Assembly: GCA_031769625.1 (NCBI GenBank)
Contig: JAUIMM010000890.1
Coordinates: 898,001 to 962,000 of the forward strand
Direction: 5' to 3'
Length of the DNA: 64,000 bases
Origin: Taudactylus pleione
Taxonomy: Eukaryota; Chordata; Amphibia; Anura; Myobatrachidae
Part shown: positions 51,771 through 63,196 of the stretch, in pieces
Position numbering within the stretch: position 1 is the first letter of the stretch
Layout of the letters: the number at the start of each line of letters is the position of its first letter
Notes under the pieces: generated by a model
Told to the model about the DNA's origin: nothing
Databases searched by the model: none
The model's input: only the letters and a program-made list of their open reading frames with translations
Position numbers and translations under genes: made by a program

Positions 51771-53900
51771 TGTACAGATATGAGAAGACAGCAGTGAGTG
51801 TCCCTATGCTGGGATGTGCTTACACTATATAGATATGAGGAGGCAGCAGTGGGCGTCCCCTATGCTGGGCTGTGATTACACTGTACAGATATGAGGAGGC
51901 AGCAGTGGGCGTCCCTATGCTGGGCTGTGATTACACTGTACAGATATGAGGAGGCAGCAGTGGGCGTCCCTATGCTGGTCTGTGCTTACACTGTACGGAT
52001 ATGAGAAGGCAGCAGTGGGTGTCCCTATGCTGGGTTGTGATTACACTGTACAGATATGAGAAGGCAGCAGTGGTTGTCCCTATGCTGGGCTGTGATTACA
52101 CTGTACAGATATGAGAAGGCAGCAGTGGGCGTCCCTATGCTGGGCTGTGATTACACTGTACGGATATGAGAAGGCAGCAGTGGGTGTCCCTATGCTGGGT
52201 TGTGATTACACTGTACAGATATGAGAAGGCAGCAGTGTGTGTCCCTATGCTGGGCTGTGATTACACTGTACAGATATGAGAAGCCAGCAGTGGGCGTCCC
52301 TATGCTGGGCTGTGATTACACTGTACGGATATGAGGCAGCAGTGGGTGTCCCTATGCTGGTCTGTGCTTACACTGTACGGATATGAGAAGGCAGCAGTGG
52401 GTGTCCCTATGCTGGGTTGTGATTACACTGTACAGATATGAGAAGGCAGCAGTGGGTGTCCCTATGCTGGGCTGTGATTACACTGTACAGATATGAGAAG
52501 CCAGCAGTGGGCGTCCCTATGCTGGGCTGTGATTACACTGTACGGATATGAGAAGGCAGCAGTGGGTGTCCCTATGCTGGGCTGTGATTACACTGTACGG
52601 ATATGAGGAGGCAGCAGTGGGTGTCCCTATGCTGGGCTGTACTTACACTGTACGGATATGAGAAGGCAGCAGTGGGCGTCCCTATGCTGGGCTGTGATTA
52701 CACTGTACGGATATGAGAAGGCAGCAGTGGGTGTCCCTATGCTGGGCTGTGATTACACTGTACGGATATGAGAAGGCAGCAGTGGGCGTCCCTATGCTGG
52801 GCTGTGCTTACACTATACGGATATGAGAAGGCAGCAGTGGGCGTCCCTATGCTGGGCTGTGATTACACTGTATGGATATGAGAATGCAGCACTAGGTGTC
52901 CCTATGCTGGGCTGTGCTTACACTGTATGGATATGAGAAGGCAGCAGTAGGTGTCCCTATGCTGGGCTGTGCTTACACTGTATGGATATGAGAAGGCAGC
53001 AGTAGGTGTCCCTATGCTGGGCTGTGATTACACTGTACGTATATGAGGAGGCAGCAGTGGGCATCCCTATGCTGGGCGGTGATTACAGTGTGTGGATATG
53101 AGGAGGCAGCAGTGGGCGTCCCTATGCTGGGCTGTGATTACACTGTGTGGATATGAGGAGGCAGCAGTGGACGTCCCTATGCTGGGCTGTACTTACACTG
53201 TACGGATATGAGAAGGCAGCAGTGGGCGTCCCTATGCTGGGCTGTGCTTACACTGTATGTATATGAGAAGGCAGCAGTGGGCGTCCCTATGCTGGGCTGT
53301 GCTTACACTGTACAGATATGAGGAGGCAGCAGTGGCGTCCCTATGCTGGGCTGTGATTACACTGTATGGATATGAGGAGGCAGCAGTGGGCGTCCCTATG
53401 CTATGCTGTGATTACACTGTACGGATATGAGGAGGAAGCAGTGGGTGTCCCTATGCTGGGCTGTGCTTACACTGTACAGATATGAGGAGGCAGCAGTGGC
53501 GTCCCTATGCTGGGCTGTGATTACACTGTACAGATATGAGGAGGCAGCAGTGGGCATCCCTATGCTGGGCTGTGATTACACTGTACAGATATGAGGAGGC
53601 AGCAGTGGGCGTCCCTATGCTGGGCTGTGATTACACTGTGTGGATATGAGGAGGCAGCAGTGGGCGTCCCTATGCTGGGCTGTGCTTACACTGTACGGAT
53701 ATGAGGAGGCAGCAGTGGGTGTCCCTATACTGGGCTGTGATTACACTGTACAGATATGAGGAGGCAGCAGTGGGCGTCCCTATGCTGGGCTGTGCTTACA
53801 CTGTACTGATATGAGAAGGCAGCAGTGGGCGTCCCTATGCTGGGCTGTGCTTACACTGTACAGATATGAGAAGGCAGCAGTGGGTGTCCCTATGTTGGGC
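51771..53900 (+). repeat. Monomer stretch related to segment E
   Basis: Has the GTCCCCTATG one-base insertion (about 51857) also seen at 36836, a 52-bp monomer GATATGAGGCAGC near 52331, and a single CTATGCTATGC anchor at 53396. Two similar sub-stretches with GAGAAGCCAGCAG (about 52279 and 52497) are a local duplication. No gene. Confidence 0.65.
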
Positions 53901-55870
53901 TGTGCTTACACTGTACGTATATGAGGAGGCAGCAGTGGGCGTCCCTATGCTGGGCTGTGATTACACTGTACGGATATGAGAAGGCAGCAGTGGCGTCCCT
54001 ATGCTGGGCTGTGCTTACACTGTATGGATATCAGGAGGCAGCAGTGGGTGTCCCTATGCTGGGCTGTGCTTACACTGTACGGATATTAGAAGGCAGCAGT
54101 GGATGTCCCTATGCTGGGCTCTGCTTACACTGTACGTATATGAGGAGGCAGCAGTGGGCATCCCTATGCTGAGCTGTGTTTACACTGTATGTATATGAGG
54201 AGGCAGCAGTGGGCGTCCCTATGCTGGGCTGTAATTACACTCTACGTATATGAGGAGGCTGCAGTGGGCGTCCCTATGCTGGGCTCTGCTTACACTGTAC
54301 GGATATGAGGATGCAGCAGTGGGTGTCCCTATGCTGGGCTGTGCTTATGTTGTAAGGATATGAGGAGGCAGCAGTGGGTGTCCCTATGCAGGGCTGTGCT
54401 TATGTTGTACGGATATGAGGAGGCAGCAGTGGGTGTCCCTATGCTGGGCTGTGCTTACGCTTTATGGATATGAGGAGGGAGCAGTGGGCGTCCCTATGCT
54501 GGGCTGTGCTTATGTTGTACGGATATGAGGAGGGAGCAGTGGCTGTCCCTATGCTGGGCTGTGCTTACGCTTTATGGATATGAGGAGGCAGCAGTGGGCA
54601 TCCCTATGCTGGGCTGTGATTACACTGTATGGATATGAGAAGGCAGCAGTGGGCGTCCCTATGCTGGGCTGTGATTACACTGTACGGATATGAGGAGGCA
54701 GCAGTGGGTGTCCCTATGCTGGGCTGTGCTTACACTGTACAGATATGAGGAGGTAGCAGTGGGTGTTCCTATTCTGTGCTGTGCTTACACTGTATGGATA
54801 TGAGAAGGCAGCAGTGGCGTCCCTATGCTGGGCTGTGCTTACACTGTATGGATATCAAGGGTCAGCAGTGGGTGTCCCTATGCTGGGCTGTGCTTACACT
54901 GTACGTATATGAGGAGGCAGCAGTGGGCGTCCCTATGCTGAGCTGTGTTTACACTGTATGTATATGAGGAGGCAGCAGTGGGCGTCCCTATGCTGGGCTG
55001 TAATTACACTCTACGTATATGAGGAGGCAGCAGTGGGCGTCCCTATGCTGGGCTCTGCTTACACTGTACGGATATGAGGAGGCAGCAGTGGGTGTCCCTA
55101 TGCTGGGCTGTGCTTATGTTGTAAGGATATGAGGAGGCAGCAGTGGGTGTCCCTATGCAGGGCTGTGCTTATGTTGTACGGATATGAGGAGGCAGCAGTG
55201 GGTGTCCCTATGCTGGGCTATGCTTACGCTTTATGGATATGAGGAGGGAGCAGTGGGCGTCCCTATGCTGGGCTGTGCTTACACTGTACAGATATGAGGA
55301 GGTAGCAGTGGGCGTTCCTATTCTGGGCTGTGCTTACACTGTATGGATATGAGAAGGCAGCAGTGGCATCCCTATGCTGGGCTGTGCTTACACTGTATGG
55401 ATATCAGGAGGCAGCAGTGGGTGTCCCTATGCTGGGCTGTGCTTACACTGTACGGATATTAGAAGGCTGCAGTGGATGTCCCTATGCTGGGCTCTGCTTA
55501 CACTGTACGTATATGAGGAGGCAGCAGTGGGCGTCCCTATGCTGAGCTGTGTTTACACTGTATGTATATGAGGAGGCAGCAGTGGGCGTCCCTATGCTGG
55601 GCTGTAATTACACTCTACGTATATGAGGAGGCAGCAGTGGGCGTCCCTATGCTGGGCTCTGCTTACACTGTACGGATATGAGGAGGCAGCAGTGGGTGTC
55701 CCTATGCTGGGCTGTGCTTATGTTGTAAGGATATGAGGAGGCAGCAGTGGGTGTCCCTATGCAGGGCTGTGCTTATGTTGTACGGATATGAGGAGGCAGC
55801 AGTGGGTGTCCCTATGCTGGGCTATGCTTACGCTTTATGGATATGAGGAGGGAGCAGTGGGCGTCCCTAT
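53901..55870 (+). repeat. Local three-fold repeat
   Basis: Three passes of one monomer order ending in CTTATGTTGTAAGG (54349, 55118 and 55722), CTATGCAGGGCTG and TACGCTTTATGG. The first and third are 1373 bp apart, also at 54001 and 55374; the middle pass is 769 bp after the first. TTGTAAGG is private to these three. Some passes have a GATATTAGAAGG monomer in place of GATATGAG. Confidence 0.8.
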
Positions 55871-57430
55871 GCTGGGCTGTGCTTACACTGTACGGATATG
55901 AGGAGGCAGCAGTGGGCATCCCTATGTTGTGCTGTACTTACAATGTATGGATATGAGGAGGCAGCAGTGGCCGTCCCTATGCTGGGCTGTGATTACACTG
56001 TACAGATATGAGAAGGCAGCAGTAGGTGTCCCTATGCTGGGCTGTGCTTACACTGTACAGATATGAGGAGGCAGCAGTGGGTGTCCCTATGCTGGGCTGT
56101 GCTTACACTGTACAGATATGAGAAGGCAGCAGTGGGCGTCCCTATGCTGGGCTGTACTTACACTGTACGGATATGAGGAGGCAGCAGTGGGTGTCCCTAT
56201 GTTGGGCTGTGCTTACACTGTACGTATATGAGGAGGCAGCAGTGGGCGTCCCTATGCTGGGCTGTGATTACACTGTACGGATATGAGAAGGCAGCAGTGG
56301 GCGTCCCTATGCTGGGCTGTGCTTACACTGTACAGATATGAGGAGGCAGCAGTGGGCATCCCTATGCTGGGCTGTGCTTACACTGTACAGATATGAGGAG
56401 GCAGCAGTAGGTGTCCCTATGCTGGGCTTTGCTTACACTGTACGTATATGAGGAGGCAGCAGTGGGCGTCCCTATGCTGGGCTGTGATTACACTGTACGG
56501 ATATGAGAAGACAGGAGAGGGCGTCCCTATGCTGGGCTGTGATTACACTGTATGGATATGAGAATGCAGCACTAGGTGTCCCTATGCTGGGCTGTGCTTA
56601 CACTGTATGGATATGAGAAGGCAGCAGTAGGTGTCCCTATGCTGGGCAGTGCTTACACTGTATGGATATGAGAAGGCAGCAGTAGGTGTCCCTATGCTGG
56701 GCTGTGATTACACTGTATGGATATGAGAAGGCAGCAGTAGGTGTCCCTATTCTGGGCTGTGCTTACACTGTACATATATGAGGAGGCAGCAGTGGGCGTC
56801 CCTATGCTGGGCGGTGATTACACTGTACGGATATGAGAAGACAGGAGAGGGCGTCCCTATGCTGGGCTGTGCTTACACTGTACAGATATGAGGAGGCAGC
56901 AGTGGGCGTCCCAATGATGGGCTGTGTTTACACTGTACGGATATGAGAAGGCAGCAGTGGGCGTCCCTATGCTGGGCTGTGATTACACTGTACGGATATG
57001 AGGAGGCAGCAGTGGGCATCCCTATGCTGGGCTGTGCTTACACTGAACGGATATGAGAAGGCAGCAGTGGGTGTCCCTATGCTGGGCTGTGCTTACACTC
57101 TACAGATATGAGGAGGCAGCAGTGGGTGTCCCTATGCTGGGCTGTGCTTACCCTGTACGTATATGAGGAGGCAGCAGTGGGCGTCCCTATGCTGGGCTGT
57201 GATTACACTGTACGGATATGAGAAGGCAGCAGTGGGTGTCCCTATGCTGGGCTGTGCTTACACTGTACGGATATGAGGAGGCAGCAGTGGGCGTCCCTAT
57301 GCTGGGCTGTGATTACACTCTTCAGATATGAGGAGGCAGCAGTGGGTGTCCCTATGCTGGGCTGTGCTTACACTGTACCTATATGAGGAGGCAGCAGTGG
57401 GCGTCCCTATGCTGGGCTGTGATTACACTG
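55871..57430 (+). repeat. Segment G, copy 2
   Basis: Second copy of 50221-51770. Private differences: TATGTTGTGCTGTAC near 55926, TTACCCTGTACG near 57149 and CACTCTTCAG near 57316. The match fades after about 57430. Confidence 0.8.
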
Positions 57431-58063
57431 TACGGATATGAGAAGACAGGAGAGGGCGTCCCTATGCTGGGCTGTACTTACACTGTATAGATATGAGGAG
57501 GCAGCAGTGGGCGTCCCTATGCTGGGCTGTGATTACACTGTACAGATAAAAGAAGACAGCAGTGAGTGTCCCTATGCTGGGCTGTGATTACACTGTACAG
57601 ATATGAGGAGGCAGCAGTGGGCGTCCCTATGCTGGGCTGTGATTACACTGTACAGATATGAGGAGGCAGCAGTGAGCGTCCCTATGCTGGGCTGTGATTA
57701 CACTGTACGGATATGAGAAGGCAGCAGTGGGCGTCCCTATGCTGGGCTGTGATTACACTGTATGGATATGAGAAGGCAGCAGTGGGTGTCCCTATGCTGG
57801 GCTGTGATTACACTATACGGATATGAGGAAGCAGCAGTGGGCGTCCCTATGCTGGGCTGTGATTACACTGTACGGATATGAGGAGGCAGCAGTGGGTGTC
57901 CCTATGCTGGGCTGTGCTTACACTGTATAGATATGAGGAGGCAGCAGTGGGTGTCCCTATGCTGCGCTGTACTTACACTGTATGTATATGAGAAGGCAGC
58001 AGTGGGCGTCCCTATGCTGGGCTGTGCTTACACTGTATGGATATGAGGAGGCAGCAGTAGGAG
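57431..58063 (+). repeat. Bridge monomers
   Basis: Continuous ordinary monomers with GACAGGAGAGG, CAGATAAAAGAAGACAG (about 57543) and CTGCGCTGTACTTAC. I see no higher-order order and no gene here. Confidence 0.6.
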
Positions 58064-60564
58064 TCCCTATGCTGGGCTGTGATTACACTGTACAGATGTG
58101 AGGAGGCAGCAGTGGGTGTCCCTATGCTGGGCTGTGCTTACACTATACGCATATGTGAAGGCAGCAGTGGGCGTCCCTATGCTGGGCTGTGCTTACACTA
58201 TACGGATATGAGAAGGCAGCAGTGGGTGTCCCTATTCTGGGCTGTGCTTACACTGTACAGATATGAGAAGGCATCAGTGGGCATCCCTATGCTGGGCTGT
58301 GCTTACACTGTACGGATATGAGGAGGCAGCAGTGGGCGTCCCTATGCTGGGCTGTGATTACACTGTACGGATATGAGGAGGCAGCAGTGGGCGTCCCTAT
58401 GCTGGGCTGTGCTTACACTGTACAGATATGAGGAGGCAGCAGTTGGTATCCCTATGCTGGGCTGTGATTACACTGTACAGATATGAGGAGGCAGCAGTGG
58501 GCGTCCCTATGCTGGGCTGTGATTACACTGTACGGATATGAGAAGGCAGCAGTGCGCTTCCCTATGCTGGGCTGTGCTTACACTGTACAGATATGAGAAG
58601 GCAGCAGTGGACGTCCCTATGCTGGGCTGTGCTTACACTGTACGGATATGAGAAGGCAGCAGTGGGTCCCTATGCTGGGCTGTGATTACACTGTACGGAT
58701 ATGAGGAGGCAGCAGTGGGTCCCTATGCTGGGCTGTGATTACACTGTACGGATATGAGGAGGCAGCAGTGGGCGTCCCTATGCTGGGCTGTACTTACACT
58801 GTACAGATATGAGAAGGCAGCAGTGGGCGTCCCTATGCTGGGCTGTGATTACACTGTATGGATATGAGAAGGTAGCAGTGGGTGTCCCTATGCTGGGCTG
58901 TACTTACACTGTGCGGATATGAGAAGGCAGCAGTGGGTGTCCCTATGCTGGGTTGTGATTACACTGTACAGATATGAGAAGGCAGCAGTGGTTGTCCCTA
59001 TGCTGGGCTGTGCTTACACTGTACGGATATGAGAAGGCAGCAGTGGGTGTCCCTATGCTGGGCTGTGCTTACACTGTACGGATATGAGAAGGTAGCAGTG
59101 GTTGTCCCTATGCTGGGCTGTGCTTACACTGTACGGATATGAGAAGGCAGCAGTGGGTGTCCCTATGCTGGGCTGTGATTACACTGTACAGATATGAGAA
59201 GGCAGCAGTGGGCGTCCCTATGCTGGGCTGTGATTACACTGTACGGATATGAGAAGGCAGCAGTGGGTGTCCCTATGCTGGGCTGTGATTACACTGTACG
59301 GATATGAGAAGGCAGCAGTGGGTGTCCCTATGCTGGGCTGTGATTACACTGTACGGATATGAGAAGGCAGCAGTAGACGTCCCTATGCTGGGCTGTACTT
59401 ACACTGTACGGATATGAGAAGGCAGCAGTGGGTGTCCCTATGCTGGGCTGTGCCTACACTGTACAGATATGAGAAGGCAGCAGTGGGTGTCCCTATGCTG
59501 GGCTGTGATTACACTGTACGGATATGAGGAGGCAGCAGTGAGCGTCCCTATGCTGGGCTGTGCTTACACTGTACGGATATGAGATGGCAGCAGTGGGTGT
59601 CCCTGTGCTGGGCTGTGCTTACACTGTACAGATATGAGGAGGCAGCAGTGGGTGTCCCTATGCTGGGCTGTGCTTACACTGTACGGATATGAGAAGGCAG
59701 CAGTGGGCGTCCCTATGCTGGGCTGTGATTACACTGTATGGATATGAGGAGGCAGCAGTAGGTATCCCTATGCTGGGGTGTGCTTACACTGTACAGATAT
59801 GAGGAGGCAGCAGTGGGTGTCCCTATGCTGGGCTGTACTTACACTGTACAGATATGAGGAGGCAGCAGTGGGCGTCCCTATGCTGGGCTGTGCTTACACT
59901 GTATGGCTATGAGGAGGCAGCAGTGGGTGTCCCTATGCTGGGCTGTACTTACACTGTATGGATATAAGGAGTTAGCAGTGGGCGTCCCTATGCTGGGCTG
60001 TGATTACACTGTACAGATATGAGAAGACAGCAGTGGGTGTCCCTATGCTGGGCTGTGCTTACACTGTACAGATATGAGGAGGCAGCAGTGGGTGTCCCTA
60101 TGCTGGGCTGTGCTTACACTGTATGGATATGAGGAGGCAGCAGTGGGCGTCCCTATGCTGGGCTGTGATTACACTGTACAGATATGAGAAGGCAGCAGTG
60201 GGTGTCCCTATGCTGGGCTGTGATTACACTGTACGGATATGTGGAGGCAGCAGTGACGTCCCTATGCTGGGCTGTGATTACACTGTATGGATATGTGTAG
60301 GCAGCAGTGACGTCCCTATGCTGGGCTGTGCTTACACTGTATGGATATGAGGAGGCAGCAGTAGGAGTCCCTATGCTGGGCTGTGATTACACTGTACAGA
60401 TGTGAGGAGGCAGCAGTGGGTGTCCCTATGCTGGGCTGTGCTTACACTATACGCATATGTGAAGGCAGCAGTGGGCGTCCCTATGCTGGGCTGTGCTTAC
60501 ACTATACGGATATGAGAAGGCAGCAGTGGGTGTCCCTATTCTGGGCTGTGATTACACTGTACGG
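58064..60564 (+). repeat. HOR-H first copy with intervening block
   Basis: The monomer order from CAGATGTGAGG (58094), ACTATACGCATATGTG, GGCATCAGTGGG (58271), CAGTGCGCTTCC (58551) to CTGTGCCTACAC (59449) returns downstream at offsets of 2304-2414, differing by whole monomers. 59600-60360 is an intervening block with GGTATCCC, GTATGGCTATG, GGATATAAGGAG and the TGACG doublet (about 60233), related to 0.96-1.56 kb. Confidence 0.75.
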
Positions 60565-61880
60565 ATATGAGAAGGCAGCAGTGGGCGTCCCTATGCTGGG
60601 CTGTGCTTACACTGTACAGATATGAGAAGGCATCAGTGGGCATCCCTATGCTGGGCTGTGCTTACACTGTACGGATATGAGGAGGCAGCAGTGGGCGTCC
60701 CTATGCTGGGCTGTGATTACACTGTACGGATATGAGGAGGCAGCAGTGGGCGTCCCTATGCTGGGCTGTGCTTACACTGTACAGATATGAGGAGGCAGCA
60801 GTTGGTATCCCTATGCTGGGCTGTGATTACACTGTACAGATATGAGGAGGCAGCAGTGGGCGTCCCTATGCTGGGCTGTGCTTACACTGTACGGATATGA
60901 GGAGGCAGCAGTGGGCGTCCCTATGCTGGGCTGTGATTACACTGTACGGATATGAGAAGGCAGCAGTGCGCGTCCCTATGCTGGGCTGTGCTTACACTGT
61001 ACAGATATGAGGAGGCAGCAGTTGGTATCCCTATGCTGGGCTGTGCTTACACTGTACGGATATGAGAAGGCAGCAGTGGGTCCCTATGCTGGGCTGTGAT
61101 TACACTGTACGGATATGAGGAGGCAGCAGTGGGTCCCTATGCTGGGCTGTGATTACACTGTACAGATATGAGAAGGCAGCAGTGGGCGTCCCTATGCTGG
61201 GCTGTGATTACACTGTATGGATATGAGAAGGTAGCAGTGGGTGTCCCTATGTTGGGCTGTGATTACACTGTACAGATATGAGAAGGCAGCAGTGGATGTC
61301 CCTATGCTGGGCTGTACTTACACTGTGCGGATATGAGAAGGCAGCAGTGGGTGTCCCTATGCTGGGTTGTGATTACACTGTACAGATATGAGAAGGCAGC
61401 AGTGGTTGTCCCTATGCTGGGCTGTGCTTACACTGTACGGATATGAGAAGGCAGCAGTGGGTGTCCCTATGCTGGGCTGTGATTACACTGTACAGATATG
61501 AGAAGGCAGCAGTGGGCGTCCCTATGCTGGGCTGTGATTACACTGTACGGATATGAGAAGGCAGCAGTGGGTGTCCCTATGCTGGGCTGTGATTACACTG
61601 TACGGATATGAGAAGGCAGCAGTGGGTGTCCCTATGCTGGGCTGTGATTACACTGTACAGATATGAGAAGGCAGCAGTGGGCGTCCCTATGCTGGGCTGT
61701 AATTACACTGTACGGATATGAGAAGGCAGCAGTGGGTGTCCCTATGCTCGGCTGTGATTACACTGTACGGATATGAGAAGGCAGCAGTAGACGTCCCTAT
61801 GCTGGGCTGTACTTACACTGTACGGATATGAGAAGGCAGCAGTGGGTGTCCCTATGCTGGGCTGTGCCTACACTGTACAG
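60565..61880 (+). repeat. 1316-bp tandem unit, copy 1
   Basis: 24 monomers. Constant offset of 1316 to the next copy at every landmark checked: GGCATCAG (60630/61946), CAGTGCGCG, CTGTAATTAC and GCTCGGCTG (both private) and CTGTGCCTAC (61863/63179). No difference was noticed in the lines compared, so this looks like a very recent duplication. Confidence 0.88.
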
Positions 61881-63196
61881 ATATGAGAAGGCAGCAGTGG
61901 GCGTCCCTATGCTGGGCTGTGCTTACACTGTACAGATATGAGAAGGCATCAGTGGGCATCCCTATGCTGGGCTGTGCTTACACTGTACGGATATGAGGAG
62001 GCAGCAGTGGGCGTCCCTATGCTGGGCTGTGATTACACTGTACGGATATGAGGAGGCAGCAGTGGGCGTCCCTATGCTGGGCTGTGCTTACACTGTACAG
62101 ATATGAGGAGGCAGCAGTTGGTATCCCTATGCTGGGCTGTGATTACACTGTACAGATATGAGGAGGCAGCAGTGGGCGTCCCTATGCTGGGCTGTGCTTA
62201 CACTGTACGGATATGAGGAGGCAGCAGTGGGCGTCCCTATGCTGGGCTGTGATTACACTGTACGGATATGAGAAGGCAGCAGTGCGCGTCCCTATGCTGG
62301 GCTGTGCTTACACTGTACAGATATGAGGAGGCAGCAGTTGGTATCCCTATGCTGGGCTGTGCTTACACTGTACGGATATGAGAAGGCAGCAGTGGGTCCC
62401 TATGCTGGGCTGTGATTACACTGTACGGATATGAGGAGGCAGCAGTGGGTCCCTATGCTGGGCTGTGATTACACTGTACAGATATGAGAAGGCAGCAGTG
62501 GGCGTCCCTATGCTGGGCTGTGATTACACTGTATGGATATGAGAAGGTAGCAGTGGGTGTCCCTATGTTGGGCTGTGATTACACTGTACAGATATGAGAA
62601 GGCAGCAGTGGATGTCCCTATGCTGGGCTGTACTTACACTGTGCGGATATGAGAAGGCAGCAGTGGGTGTCCCTATGCTGGGTTGTGATTACACTGTACA
62701 GATATGAGAAGGCAGCAGTGGTTGTCCCTATGCTGGGCTGTGCTTACACTGTACGGATATGAGAAGGCAGCAGTGGGTGTCCCTATGCTGGGCTGTGATT
62801 ACACTGTACAGATATGAGAAGGCAGCAGTGGGCGTCCCTATGCTGGGCTGTGATTACACTGTACGGATATGAGAAGGCAGCAGTGGGTGTCCCTATGCTG
62901 GGCTGTGATTACACTGTACGGATATGAGAAGGCAGCAGTGGGTGTCCCTATGCTGGGCTGTGATTACACTGTACAGATATGAGAAGGCAGCAGTGGGCGT
63001 CCCTATGCTGGGCTGTAATTACACTGTACGGATATGAGAAGGCAGCAGTGGGTGTCCCTATGCTCGGCTGTGATTACACTGTACGGATATGAGAAGGCAG
63101 CAGTAGACGTCCCTATGCTGGGCTGTACTTACACTGTACGGATATGAGAAGGCAGCAGTGGGTGTCCCTATGCTGGGCTGTGCCTACACTGTACAG
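61881..63196 (+). repeat. 1316-bp tandem unit, copy 2
   Basis: Follows copy 1 directly at the same monomer phase. It leaves the match at AAGGCAGTAGTGGGTG (about 63203), where copy 1 has AAGGCAGCAGTGGGCG. Confidence 0.88.
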
